DNA of 64,000 nucleotides from Stipa capillata (taxonomy: Eukaryota; Streptophyta; Magnoliopsida; Poales; Poaceae), in contig JAGXJF010002465.1 of assembly GCA_019208055.1 (NCBI GenBank), forward strand, positions 62,001 through 126,000, read 5' to 3'. How positions within the stretch are numbered: the first letter of the stretch is position 1; every line of letters begins with the position of its first letter. Below the pieces are notes generated by a model, which saw only the letters and a program-made list of their open reading frames with translations, ran no database searches and had not been told where the DNA came from. Shown here piece by piece: positions 34,166 to 45,029 of this stretch. The position numbers were made by a program, and so were the translations under genes.

Positions 34166-35100
34166 TCAATGGAGGGAGTTGTCACAATTTGGCAAGTCAA
34201 GAGCTGTGCTCTAAACTCAACCTGAAGTACAAGAAGCATCCACGTCCTTACCATGTGCAGTGGTTGAGTGATAGCGGCACCGTTACGATACAACACATGG
34301 TGCAAGTCTTCTTCAAGATTGGAGCTTATCAGGACACGGTGGAGTGTGATGTGGTACCCATGACGGTGTGCCACCTTATATTGGGCCGCCCATGGTAGTA
34401 CGACCAAGCGGCGCGCCACGATGGCCACACCAATGAGTACATCTTTCGATGGCACCATAAGGAGTATGTGCTTCGCCCCATGACGCCAAGCCAAATCATC
34501 GCCGACAATGCTCAAAAGTTGGCAAGGCTGCAAGAAGAAAAGAAGAGAGATGAGCGAGAGAGCACAACTTTGAGTGACTTCCACAAATCGGTGAGCGAGA
34601 GCCACAAGCCCAAAATGAGAGAAAAGAGTCAGGAAGCGAGTCGAGGCTTAGTGATGCTAGCCACCAAATTCGAGATGAGAGGAGTGAGGAATGACCCACC
34701 TACACTACACTTTGTACTTGTATACAAAGATGTGGTTACTTTGACTAATGACTCACCCCCACTTCCTCTAGCTATGTCTCGTGTTTTGTAGGAGTTCGAG
34801 GATGTCTTCCCCGATGAGATCCCGGCGGGGCTTCCACCCATTCGAGGCATCGAGCACCGCATCGACCTCATCCCGGGAGCGCCTCTTCCCAACCGGCCAC
34901 CCTATCGCGCCAACCCCGAGGAGACCAAGGAGATTCAATGCCAAGTACAGGAGCTACCCCTTGCTTGCATAGAGGTAGATGAGTCCAAAATTGAAGCTAT
35001 TAAAAATTGGCCTACCCCTGTCAATGTGAGTCAAGTGTGTAGTTTTCATGGCCTAGCAAGTTTTTTACCGTCGATTTGTCAAAGATTTTAGTGCTATTGC
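34098..35100 (+). pseudogene. Q protease-like domain and RT remnant with core deletion
   Basis: The protease-like part reads VIINGGSCHNLASQEL. The Asp of the usual D-G-G is Asn here (AAT 34,168-34,170). It continues to VECDVVPMTVCHLILGRPW and then TAG. The pol linker (LRPMTPSQIIADNAQK) and the RT N-terminus (FEDVFPDEIPAGLPPIRGIE, then PYRANPEETKEIQ) follow in broken frames. At about 34,960 the RT jumps to its distal part (IEVDESKIEAIKNWPTPVNV, then SFHGLASF). This removes the palm blocks and the catalytic YxDD motif. An extra T in a T run at about 35,059 shifts the frame. Confidence 0.85.
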
Positions 35101-35101
35101 T

Positions 35102-36637
35102 TCCCCTTTAAATGAATTGACTAGAAAGAACATTCCTTTTGTATGGGGAAAATCTCAAGAGAACGCTTTTCAAGAATTAAAGAAACGCCTAACCGAGGCA
35201 CCCTTGCTTGCTTTACCGGATTTCGCTAAAACCTTTGAAGTTGAATGTGATGCTAGTGGAATCGGTATAGGGGGTGTGCTCATGCAAGAAGGTAAACCGG
35301 TCGCTTACTTTAGTGAGAAATTGAATGGTGCTCAACTCAATTATCCGGTTTATGATAAAGAATTGTATGCTTTGGTTCGTGTCCTAGAAGTTTGGCAACA
35401 CTATCTTTGGCCAAAAGAATTTGTTATTCATTCCGATCATGAATCCTTGAAATACCTTAAGGGCCAAGCTAAATTGAACCGAAGACATGCAAAATGGGCT
35501 GAATTTATTGAAACCTTTCCCTATGTAGTCAAATACAAAAAGGGAAAAGAAAATGTTGTGGCGGACGCTCTTTCCCGCAAAATGACCCTCTTGAATCAAC
35601 TCGAAGTTAAAGTTTTGGGTTTAGAGTGCTTGAAAGATTTATATGCTAATGACCCTGAATTTGCTTCCCCTTTTGCTAATTGTAGAGAAGGAAAGGGTTG
35701 GGACAAATATCATGTGCATGAGGGTTTCCTTTTTCGAGCTAACAAACTATGCATCCTCGAGTCGTCCGTGCGTTTGCTACATTTGCAGGAATCACATGGC
35801 GGCGGCTTGATGGGACACTTTGGGAGGGATAAGACCTACATGATGCTGTCCAACCACTACTATTGGGAGAAAATGCGACGAGATGTGGAGAGATTCGTCC
35901 AACGATGCATTACATGCCACAAAGCTAAGTCAAAAATGAACCCTCATGGTCTTTATACTCCACTTCCTGTTCCTAGTGCCCCTTGGGAGGATATTAGTAT
36001 GGACTTTGTGTTAGGATTTCCTAGGACCAAAACAGGGAGGGATTCCATATTTGTGGTTGTGGATAGGTTCTCAAAAATGGCTCATTTCATTCCATGCCAC
36101 AAGACCGACGATGCTTCACATATTGCTACATTGTTTTTCAGGGAAATTGTGAGGCTTCACGGCGTCCCCAAGACCATTGTCTCTGACCGCAACGTCAAAT
36201 TCCTAAGTTACTTTTGGAAGACATTGTGGGCCAAATTGGGCGTCAAGCTCCTTTTCTCCACCACGTGCCACCCTCAAACGGATGGGCAAACCGAGGTCGT
36301 CAACCGCACCCTCTCCACACTCCTTCGAGTCATGATCAAAAAGAACTTGCGGGAGTGGGAGGACTGCATTCCCCATGTGGAGTTCGCCTACAACCGAGCG
36401 GTGCATTCTACCACAAGCTTGAGTCCCTTCGAAGTGGTGTATGGTTTCAACCCCTCTACACCACTCGATCTTCTTCCACTACCACTACATGAGCGAGTCA
36501 ACATGGATGCCTCCAAGCGAGCGGCGTTCATCAAGAAGCTCCATGAGACGACAAGGGCCACCATCGAGCAACAAGTGCTTCGTCACACCAATAAAGTCAA
36601 CCAAAGCAAGAAAAAGATGGTGTTTGACCCCCGGTGA
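35102..36637 (+). CDS. Q RNase H and integrase region of pol, open frame
   Basis: There are 506 codons without a stop from 35,117. Counting from that Met, RNase H has CDASGIGIGGVLMQ (D45), YDKELYAL, HSDHESLKYL and NVVADALSR. The integrase zinc-binding region has HLQESHGGG, HFGRDKT and CITCHKAKS. The catalytic triad is D296 (ISMDFVLGFP), D357 (VSDRNVKF) and E393 (TDGQTEVVNRTL), with 35 residues between the second D and E as in retroviral-type integrases. No initiator is expected here because the region is part of a polyprotein. The frame ends at 36,637 because of an extra C in a C run (GACCCCCGG); the integrase C-terminus continues in another frame. All catalytic residues are present although RT is lost. 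Confidence 0.9.
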   Translation, partial: SPLNELTRKNIPFVWGKSQENAFQELKKRLTEAPLLALPDFAKTFEVECDASGIGIGGVLMQEGKPVAYFSEKLNGAQLNYPVYDKELYALVRVLEVWQHYLWPKEFVIHSDHESLKYLKGQAKLNRRHAKWAEFIETFPYVVKYKKGKENVVADALSRKMTLLNQLEVKVLGLECLKDLYANDPEFASPFANCREGKGWDKYHVHEGFLFRANKLCILESSVRLLHLQESHGGGLMGHFGRDKTYMMLSNHYYWEKMRRDVERFVQRCITCHKAKSKMNPHGLYTPLPVPSAPWEDISMDFVLGFPRTKTGRDSIFVVVDRFSKMAHFIPCHKTDDASHIATLFFREIVRLHGVPKTIVSDRNVKFLSYFWKTLWAKLGVKLLFSTTCHPQTDGQTEVVNRTLSTLLRVMIKKNLREWEDCIPHVEFAYNRAVHSTTSLSPFEVVYGFNPSTPLDLLPLPLHERVNMDASKRAAFIKKLHETTRATIEQQVLRHTNKVNQSKKKMVFDPR

Positions 36638-37120
36638 TCTTGTGTGGATTCACCTCCGCAAGGAGCGATTTCCGAAAGAACGTAACTCCAAGCTCAAGCC
36701 ACGCGGAGATGGTCCCTTCCAAGTGCTTCAACGCATCAGCGACAACGCCTACAAGATTGATCTTCCACCGGACAAGTACTCGGTGAGTAACACCTTCAAC
36801 GTCGCGGACCTTTCACCCTTCCATGGCTACAATGACTTGGAGTCGAGGTCGACTCCTTTTCAAGAAGGGGGGAATGATGCGGACATCTCCTGCACCAAGG
36901 GTGAAGATACCACGGCTCATTCCAATCCACCAAGTCCACCTCCAAAATCTCGTGGTCCAATGACAAGAGGTCCAATGACAAGAGCTCGAACTAAGGCTAT
37001 CCAACACGAGGTGTTTCTATTCCTTGACTCCTTCCCACTTGATCTGAGGTCAAATGGTATACTACCTGATGCTTCAACTCTTTGCTTGCTTAGATGTGAA
37101 GGAACAACCAAGTGGAGCGA
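36620..37120 (+). pseudogene. Q integrase C-terminus and pol tail running into the 3' LTR
   Basis: After the frameshift at about 36,631 the frame reads PGDLVWIHLRKERFPKERN, PFQVLQRISDNAYKIDLP, VSNTFNVADLSPFHGY and FQEGGNDADIS. It crosses into the LTR at 36,875 with GPMTRARTKAIQHEVFLFL. A conserved TRARxKA motif near the end of pol is usual for this lineage. A 12-bp duplication repeats GPMTR. Where the protein really ends is unclear; the frame stays open to 37,463 through the palindrome array, which is unlikely to be selected as protein. Confidence 0.75.
36861..36874 (+). other. Q polypurine tract
   Basis: CAAGAAGGGGGGAA is directly upstream of the 3' LTR. It overlaps the pol reading frame. 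Confidence 0.9.
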
Positions 37121-37944
37121 CGCCAAGGGTAGGAAGGACTTGGGATGCTGCCTGGGAAGCATGTCCGGACATTCCGGACAAGGAGACCCGGACACTCCGG
37201 ACTTACCAATCCCGGAGACACCGAGAGTCCACAACACACCCGGACATTCCAGGCAAGCCCGGAGTCTCCGGACGTCCCCCACCCGGAATGTACCCCTCTC
37301 GGGATGGTGCCCGGACACTCCGGCACCAAGCCCGGACATTCCAGGAGGGTGGCCGAGAACAACGCCCTCCAACTCCACGCCCGAACACTCCGGCCCCCAG
37401 ACCCAGAGACTTCGGATGACCCCTGCCCGGAGCGCCAACTCCGACCCTCCGGACGTCCACTGATCAAGACGTCCGGACATTCCGGAAAACTTACCCCGGA
37501 ATGTCCGAGCCCTACGGCCCGGACATTCCGGACAAGTTACCCCCGAAATGTCCGGGCGTACTGTCTGCGCACAGTAACGGGCCGAGGCCCATGTAAGGAC
37601 TTGGCTTAGCCCTCAAGGGTTACGCGGTTAGGGCTATAAATACCCGTACCCAAACCCTAATCGAGATTAGACTCGTTGTTAAGACTAAAAGTGAGCTTTG
37701 CTCCTAATCTAGGGTTCCTTCCCTCTAGATTAGGGTTCCATCTTAGGCCTTGTAATCTCTCTTGATTGTAAGGACCGGCGCATGCCCCCGGATGGTAATC
37801 GAGGCATTCATTGAGAGGAGGAGTTGATTTGAGTCCTAGTTCCAAAGGCTAACCCATTGGGGTTTTGTTGTTGGTTTGGGATTTCATCTAGGCCCTTCTA
37901 GTTACCCTTGTCCAAATCGTGAAGATCGGGAGCCCTCCGTATCA
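36875..37944 (+). repeat. Q 3' LTR (1070 bp)
   Basis: It matches the 5' LTR at about 97% by eye. Differences include a 12-bp tandem duplication of 'ggtccaatgaca' near 36,955-36,980 and transitions at several CCGG sites, which fit deamination of methylated cytosines. It ends CCGTATCA before the TSD CCTAT. Confidence 0.92.
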
Positions 37945-37949
37945 CCTAT

Positions 37950-38312
37950 GAGGTTCCATGTACACTAGTTCAGTCGTTAACTCTGACATAGTCCCATATA
38001 TTGTGCACAACACCTTGAGACTATGTGCCCACCCACCCTTATATTGAGATAACCATACAACTTCATTTTTCAGACACACTACAATGGAAACGGTAAACTA
38101 GTACAACTCATAAGCTAAATCTAGACAAATTTGTAAGTCTAGAGGTTCCATGTGCTATCATGTATAAGTACGCTCATCTTGGGCCAGCATATATCAGAAA
38201 CTGGTCTTGTAGGAAAACGAGACAGCCCACCATGTTCCCTACGATAGCCTCTCGTCTAAGTCCATAATTATTAGTAAAGTTATTTAATTAGTTCCAATTA
38301 GTTTACAACTAT
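37950..38312. other. Continuation of the sequence interrupted by Q
   Basis: It is contiguous with 30,229 once Q is removed. No gene is supported. It ends where a SIRE-type copia LTR begins. Confidence 0.4.
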
Positions 38313-39950
38313 TGAAAGTGCATCTAGGTTTCTCAAGTGGGTTTTGATGATTAATGACAAATAGTTAAAGGACTAAAATGTATGTCAAGTGTGATCAGGT
38401 GACATGGTCCCAAAAGCAGCGGTATATCCAGCCAAGTTGACCCCTAAAAGTTCCTAAGGAAGGACGGCTTGAAGAAAAGAAAACTAAGGATAATTTTTTA
38501 GCTCTTTGAGTCTTAGGAAAGCCATACTATTAAGAGGGGCCAAGGTTAGGTTGATGAGGAGTGCACCTTGTGAAAATTCTCTGCTAGGATTCAAACTCAC
38601 ATTCAGAAAGGTCTTGAAAATCCTTCTGTCCTCACTCTGTCTATAAAAGTCAAAGTCCCCCGAGTTTATGTCAGAGTCTTTGAGACTCTTTGAGTGTGTG
38701 GACTTAGGGAAATTGGTGCCTTTGAGTTTCCCTTTCCTCCTATTTTTTAGATGTTAGAGCTTCTGAGATTTTCTCAGAGTCTCCAAGATTGCATTCTGAC
38801 CTCGTCGGAAATCCCTCTATCTCTATGTCGGAGTAGCCAGGAGTTTTCTAGAGTCTCTTTAATCCTTTGAGGGTAACCCCTTTTGAAATCTTGGTGTATC
38901 TAAGTTCTAAGTTAGAGTATCTGAGATTGCTCTCTGTCCTCGCTCTTCGAGCATCCTTGAAATCTCGGTGTGTCTGAGTTCTGAATTAGAGTCTCTAAGT
39001 TTATCTCAGAGTGTCTAAGTACAAAAGTCAGAGTTTCTGAAAAATTTCTCTAACCTCGCATCTCTATCCATTCTCTCTTTTCCAGAGTATGTGGCCTCCA
39101 AGTCAGAGCCATTGGCTTTCCTCTTAGTCCTCATTTTAAAAAGTTAGAGTCCGAGTTCATTTAGGAATCTCTGAGATCCACTATTGGACTCTCTCTGATC
39201 GCAAAAATAGCTGTTGGTTTTTGAAATGTCGGAACCTCCGAGGTGAAGTCAGAGTCTCTAACTTTACCTACTTTTTGCATAACTGCTAGTTTTTTAGGGG
39301 CTTCCTATATATACCCCCCACCCCCTTTGAGTTCAAAACCTCTGCCCATTCTATTCTCCTGCTCTCTAAGTGCAAAGCCACACCTCCTCAAGCTCTAAGT
39401 TCATCTTTGTGAGGAAATCTTTGAGAGGGACTAAGATTTGAGCCATAGTTGAGCATCGAGCAAGGGTTGCCTCCAAGCTAATATGAGATTTGTCTTTTAC
39501 TCTTCGAGGTTGAGGTCTCCTAGATGGTTAGGAGTCCTTGAGAGCTCCCATCCTTTGCGGTGAGTCTCAAGAAGTTTGTGAAGGTCGGGATTTGCCTCCA
39601 AAAGGGAAGAATCACCAACAGGAAGTCGAGGAGACACAAGAGCATCCTCGAGGGATAAAGGCTTGAAAGGAAGCCAGCTCTTGATCACAAGTGATCGAGC
39701 TCCCTAAACAAAATGTAGGGTTCTCTCAAGAATCCTAACCCAGGCAACAAATAACTTGTCTCCTTTGGTTATTTCTTCTCACATTTATATTCCTCAAGTT
39801 TAGTTCAATTCATCTTGCTTATGTGATATATTGTTCATATTCATATTATCCTTGCTTTAGATGACCTTTAATTCTGCATAGTAGCAAGAATAGTTGAATA
39901 TTGATTAAAATTGTTTAGTCACCTATTCACCCCTCCCCTCTAGGCCAACA
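38313..39950 (+). repeat. SIRE/Maximus-type copia 5' LTR
   Basis: It begins TGAAAGTGCATCTAGG and continues 'gggttttgatgattaatgacaa', the signature of SIRE/Maximus-type copia LTRs in grasses. It ends TAGGCCAACA. A TATA-like TATATATA is at 39,306-39,313. A PBS-like sequence (TTGTATTAAAGC, one base short of TTGGTATTAGAGC) follows at about 39,958. Many 'cagagtctctgag'-like short repeats fill 38,670-39,280. The 3' LTR is not in the window. Confidence 0.8.
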
Positions 39951-40089
39951 TCTTGATCTTGTATTAAAGCAAGATCTCTCTTGTTAGGGCTTCACCGCCT
40001 AGAGAGAACAAGATGCCGCTCGAAGAGCCAGATGTGGCGAGTAGACGCACTAGTGGTAGTGCTCACACTTACCAAAATGTTCCCCGCCA

Positions 40090-41517
40090 ATGACTTCTAA
40101 CAATCATGCTTATAGTGGTGGGTCATCCGGTTAAGCACCATATTTTGATGAAACCCATTATGCTTCTTGGAAACATAAGATGAAAATGCACTTAATATCT
40201 CTTAACCCCGCTAGTTGGTGCATTGTGCAAAACAGCTATGTTGTAGGCAATGAGGACAACCCCACGGCCGATGAAGACTGACTCATCCACTACAATGCTC
40301 AAGCCTTCAATGCCATCTTTGGAGCATTGAGTGGAGATGAGTTCAACCTTCTGTGTTCTCTTGAAAATGTCAAAAAAATTTGGACAACTCTCATGGAGAT
40401 TCATGAAGGTGCCTCAACTGTTTGTGAGTCAAGGCTTGAGTTGTTGAAGGGCAAACTTGATCGGTTCATGATGGGAGATCAAGAAACGCCAAGCGACATG
40501 TATACTTGGCTCAACAACCTCATGAATGAAACCAATGGTCTTGGAAGCAAAGAGATGACCAACAACTATATGGTCAAGAAGATGCTTCGTGCCATCGCCC
40601 CCAAGAACCAGACCTTAGTCACTCTCACCCGCAGGAAGGACAACTTCAATGAGCTCACACCGCATGATGTTCTTAGGCGGATCCTTGCCCATGACTAGAT
40701 GGATGAAGAAGCTCATGAGATCCATGCCCTTAACAAACCAAGCTCAAGCTCAAGGAAGACCGACATTGTGTTGAAGGCCATTCAAGAGGTTGAAGATAGC
40801 TCAAGTGAAGATGAAGAAGGAAATCAATTGGAGCAACTTCAACAAGGAATGCAAGAAATGGTCCTCATCGTGAAGAGTTTCAGAAAGGTGTTGAAGAAAA
40901 ATGGCTTTTATCATCACGGTGACAAAGGCATGTTCTTCAACAAGACAAAGACTAGAAGACCGAAGAGAGTTTGCTTTGAATGTGGTGAATTCGACCACAT
41001 CATTGCTAACTGTTCCAACAAAAAAAGGGATAAGAAGGAAGAGAAGAAGAGAAGATTCAAGAAGAAGGAGCACCACAAGAGGAGCAAGTTCCACAAGAAG
41101 AACTACAAGACTCAAGCACACATTGGCGAAGAGTGGAACTTCGACTCCAACTCCTCTTTCAACGATGATGAAGAAGGTGTTGCGAGCATCACCATAGAAG
41201 CTTCAACGCCACCCAAGTCACTGTTTGAACATTCAAATGACGATGAATTGCCTATTTGCTTGATGGTAAAGGTATCACCTCCCAAGAAATCCTCTCTTGC
41301 ATTATTAAATGGTGATAGTGATTTAGAAAATGATAGCGAGGATAATTTGCTTAATGATGAATTCTTAACTTCTTTAAACAAGAATACCATGTGTAAGCTA
41401 TCTCGCTTGCTATCCACCATAGAAACACTAGAGGACACAATAGATAAGCAAATGGACACTCTAGATAAACAAGAAGAATTGCTTATATATAAAAAGAAAA
41501 AGAATGGTTTTTTTTAG
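40090..41517 (+). pseudogene. SIRE-type copia gag with three nonsense codons
   Basis: One frame runs from ATG 40,090 to TAG 41,517 and is interrupted only by TAA 40,132, TGA 40,279 and TAG 40,696. It reads YFDETHYASWKHKMKMHL, VKKIWTTLMEIHEGAS, LLKGKLDRFMMGDQETPSDM and HDVLRRILAHD, which is the UBN2/copia gag domain. The zinc knuckle CFECGEFDHIIANC is near 40,972. A very basic Lys/Arg-rich stretch and an acidic region follow. The gag is truncated at 41,517; protease, integrase and RT do not follow. It would form the particle of a Ty1/copia element. Confidence 0.88.
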
Positions 41518-41690
41518 TTTCATATTTTTGAATGATTTCACGTTAAATTGAATGGTTTGTTCTTTTAATTTCATAATTTTGAATGATTCACTTTAAATTG
41601 AAAATTTTTATTTTAAATTTGCATTTTTGATTGATTTCACTTTAAGTTGAATGATTTTTTATTTCATATTTTGCATGTGTTCACTTAAAA
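41505..41690 (+). repeat. AT-rich tandem repeat, about three units of 55-60 bp
   Basis: The phrases 'tttcatatttttgaatgatttcac' and 'tttaaattgaatggttt' recur at a spacing of about 55-60 bp. The repeat marks the end of the copia gag and precedes the minus-strand CACTA piece. Confidence 0.6.
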
Positions 41691-41759
41691 CTAGCACACA
41701 ATTTATGCATATTGTACATCATATTGTGAAATCCACATAATTGTGCAGTCCCACTTGCT

Positions 41760-43330
41760 ACAAACGTGAGTCCTTGATGATGATCATCACGTGCATGGTC
41801 GCTTCGTCCACAGTTGGTTCTTCCTCGACTGTTAAGCCATCTCAATGAGAAAGCATCTCGTCAAATTGATTGTACTCATCCTCATCCACTAAATCCTCAA
41901 TTTCAACAATGCTCCTTTTAGAGTCTCTAACTACGTGTCACCTCTTGTTTGAAGGGTCGGTTACATAGAAGATCTGATCAACTAGATTTGGAAGCACGAA
42001 TGGTTCATCTTTGTATGAAGTACTTGTGAGGTTGACTGTTGTGAAGCCGTACTTATCAACTTTAACCGGTGAGACATTGAGCCAACGGTAGTGAAACAGC
42101 GGAATCTTGAACTTTACGTACTTCAGCTATCAAATCTCCTCTATGTACCAATAGTACGAGTATTTTTTCCTAGCCATATCTTGAGCATGTATGCGGACAC
42201 CATTGTTCTAGTTTGTGCTTTTTTTATCCTAATCTCTCGTATAAATGTGTATTCATTTTTGTCGAGCCCTTGCCATGTCACAACTGTAAATGATGGTATG
42301 CCAACCATGTGAGCATAGAGTTACCCAAGCATTCATCGCTTTCCAATAATCCTTCTGGAGATTTTCCCTATGTTGGTTGATATACGGACCCAATTCAGCC
42401 ATATGTCCCAAGACCGCGAAATGGGCTAACCTTCCGTTCAGCTGCCAATCTTTCTTGTCAATGGTCCCGATACCCCTAAGCCTCCCGTCATGGTGAGATT
42501 GTGGCAAACTTATTAGTTTGATGATACCTATGTAGTTGAAGCAGAACCTGGCGACCTTTTCACTTACATAGCCTTTGACAATGCTGCCCTCCGGCCGAGA
42601 TCGGTTCTGCACATAGTGCTCTAGAATTCTCATGTATCTCTCAAACAGGTACATGGTACACAGGAACATTGGTCCACATCACTTAATCTCTCTCACAAGA
42701 TGGACAATGAGGTGGATCATGATATGAAAGAACGATAAGGGAAATACATCTCAAGCTGACAAGAGTTTTCACCACTTCCTCTTGAAGAGCATCTAGTTTG
42801 AAGGGATTGATAACCTTCTAAGAAATTGTGTTAAAGAAAGAACAAAACCTCATGATAGATAGAATATTTTGAGTTACAACCGAGAGTAGCCGAGTGAGCA
42901 ATCAAGAGAATTCAGGCCAATCAATTTCAAATCTTCCATCCAAACAAATCTTCTAATGTTGGAGGACTAGCCGGAAGGAACTTTCACACTATGCAGGAAC
43001 TGGCACAGCTCTGTTCTCTCAGCTCTGGACATAGTATAACAAGCAGGTTCGTAGAATGTTCGGCCGATTTTGGTCTCTTTTGGATGTAACTCATTCTGAT
43101 TCCCATATCGAGCAAGTCAAGCCGTGTTTTGAGCCTATCATTTCTTTTTCCCTTGATATTCAATAATAGACCAATGATAGCATCACATACATTCTTCTCC
43201 ATGGGCATGATGTGGATGAAGTGATGAACTTGTAGGTGCTCCTAGTAAGGTAAGTTATAGAATATTGACTTCTTCTTCCACACGGCCTTCTCACGTGTTT
43301 ATATAACATTCGTGCTTATATAACATTGTC
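41760..43330 (-). pseudogene. CACTA TNP2 transposase, C-terminal part (decayed)
   Basis: On the minus strand, in order: MEKNVCDAIIGLLLNI (about 43,200, compare DVMHIEKNVCESVLGLLL in T), a region near 42,700-42,850 resembling VINPFKLDALQEEVVKTL, then MYLFERYMRILEHYVQNRSR at 42,650 (DUF4218-like). Next comes HDGRLRGIGTIDKKDWQ, and then at 42,100-41,900 a DUF4216-like tail (FKIPLFHYRWL, EPFVLPNLVDQIFYVTDPSN). Frameshifts and stops separate the parts. The N-terminal half is missing. It belongs to a different family from T, to judge by the low similarity. Confidence 0.85.
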
Positions 43331-43399
43331 CACCATAAGTAAGAGACCGTTGCCAAGATTTTGCGGAATTTTCCTCTGTGGGTCTATTTCCGGCGGGAT

Positions 43400-44119
43400 C
43401 TTAGTGGGCCAAAGTTAGTAGAGTGAAATGCGTTAATTCCAAGTCTTGCTAATATATCTTTATCTCAGGAGCAGGATGGTTTTCGTTGGAATCTAACCTC
43501 AAAGGGGCAATTCTTGGTCAACTCCTTGTACTGTGCTCTTTTGCATACAGAAGTCCCAAATATGAATCGGGTGATATGGAAATTAAAAGTTCCACTAAAA
43601 ATTAAAAAATTTCTATTGTACCTTAGTAGGGGTGTGGTCTTAACTAAGGATAACTGAGCTAAACGACAAAGGCACAGTAGTCAGAAGTATTGTTTTTGTC
43701 ACCATAATGAGACAGTTCGGCATCTTTTTTTCTAGTGTGGTTTTGCACGTTCTATATGGTCTATCGTCCAAGCGGTTTCTGGTCTTTTTCCACCTCGTAG
43801 CGTTTCCAACTTATTCGGCAACTGGTTACAAGGGATTAGAAAAGATTTGAAATCTATAATCATGATGGGGGCGACCATCCTCTGTTGGTCGTTGTGGCTA
43901 CCTAGGAATGATTTTGTATTCCACAAGAAAATAATCTTTTCTCCATTGCAGGTTTTATTCTTATGTACATACTGGCTCCGTACTTGGGTTATGCTTCAGA
44001 AGCCAGACTCTCGGGGTATGGTTGTAGTGGCGTGCCAGCAATTGGAGCAAGGCACCAAGAACTGCTTTACCCAGCATGGATGGTGGTCTAAACTTCGGAT
44101 TGACGCTCCACCTTCTTAG
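43400..44119 (+). pseudogene. LINE 3' end with zf-RVT-like domain
   Basis: DGFRWNLTSKGQFLVNSLY, VIWKLKVPLKIKKFLLYLS, CFCHHNETVRHLFF and CGFARSIWSIVQAVSGL match the zinc-binding region that follows RT in plant L1-like non-LTR elements. Further on the frame reads CWSLWLPRNDFVFHKK, typical of the ORF2 C-terminus. Three in-frame stops occur in the first part, and the frame is open from 43,847 to TAG 44,119. The 5' part is missing, as expected for LINEs. No clear poly(A) tail was found downstream. Confidence 0.85.
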
Positions 44120-45009
44120 TTTCTGTTTGCTTAGTTTTCCTTCTTTGTTTTTAGATTTTATTTTGACCATGTAGGATTTTGGCTATGTGCATCTTAGATA
44201 TGTAGAGATCGAAAGTACACTCTTATTATTGTATACAAAGCAATGCAAGCTACGAGATAGGGTAGTGATGCCACTTCGGCACTCCTACCTAAACTCATGT
44301 GCTTACTATAAGCCCTAAACGACGCATGTAGATTGAACCCAGTAAAAAGGGGATTAAAGTCATATCCATAAAGAAGATCGGTTCGATACGCTCACCGTAT
44401 ATTCAAATGCAATCATAGGAATACATACCATTACCCAAAGTAATCCATAGGCAGAATAGTGGTCTTTGAAATGCGAAAACAAGAGTGCCGAATCCCTGAA
44501 ATTTTGTTCTTCCCAGATGCTCAGAAATTTCGAAATGCTTAACTATACGTCATTGGAAGCATGGTCCTTTGCTAGACATCTATAACTCCGATGCAAATAT
44601 TTTGGATACTTTTAATTAGCTACTTAATTATTGTTCTGTGATGTTTCCTTTTGATTATTTAGGTGTCGTAGCTAGGGAGGAATGTACTCTGAGTGTAGCT
44701 TGTGCCGAAAGCTACGGGGGACGAATTATACAAATGAATCGGATTCATGCCCTAAATATAGAAATGCAAAAGATAACACCCTTTACTATGGTAGAAAGAT
44801 TAAGTGCGTATCGCTTTCGTCCGTACGAGTGTGGATCTTGTTTTATGAGGCGGGGGAGGGCCAAATTCGGTACATTAGATTTTTAAATAGCCCTAACCTT
44901 GGGTGGTATCCTAATATTGCATTTGCTTCGTTATGCATATATTAATCTTTATTTGTAAGTGTGATCGTTAACCATTCATTTGTGTGATGCATTAATACGT
45001 TGTTGGTTC
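44120..45009. other. Unassigned sequence
   Basis: Two overlapping open frames at 44,638-44,945 (82 and 87 codons) have no family resemblance that I recognise. Nothing else stands out. It ends at the GAA target site of CACTA element S. Confidence 0.4.
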
Positions 45010-45029
45010 GAACACTAGTACAGAAATTG

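Larger units (their letters stand above)
30235..37944 (+). mobile_element. Gypsy retrotransposon Q, complete ends, TSD CCTAT
   Basis: Two LTRs (30,235-31,287 and 36,875-37,944) are flanked by CCTAT at 30,230-30,234 and 37,945-37,949. A PBS for initiator-methionine tRNA, gag with zinc knuckle, a protease-like region, RNase H-integrase and a PPT are in the expected order. The RT core is deleted at about 34,960. The LTRs differ by roughly 3% by eye over the first 500 bp plus a 12-bp tandem duplication in the 3' copy. This points to an insertion that is not very old. No chromodomain is seen after the integrase. Confidence 0.92.

Noticed and set aside
44638..44945. Two overlapping frames of 82 and 87 codons before CACTA S
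   Set aside because: No motif, no homologous pattern I can name, and mixed frames; not called as a gene.
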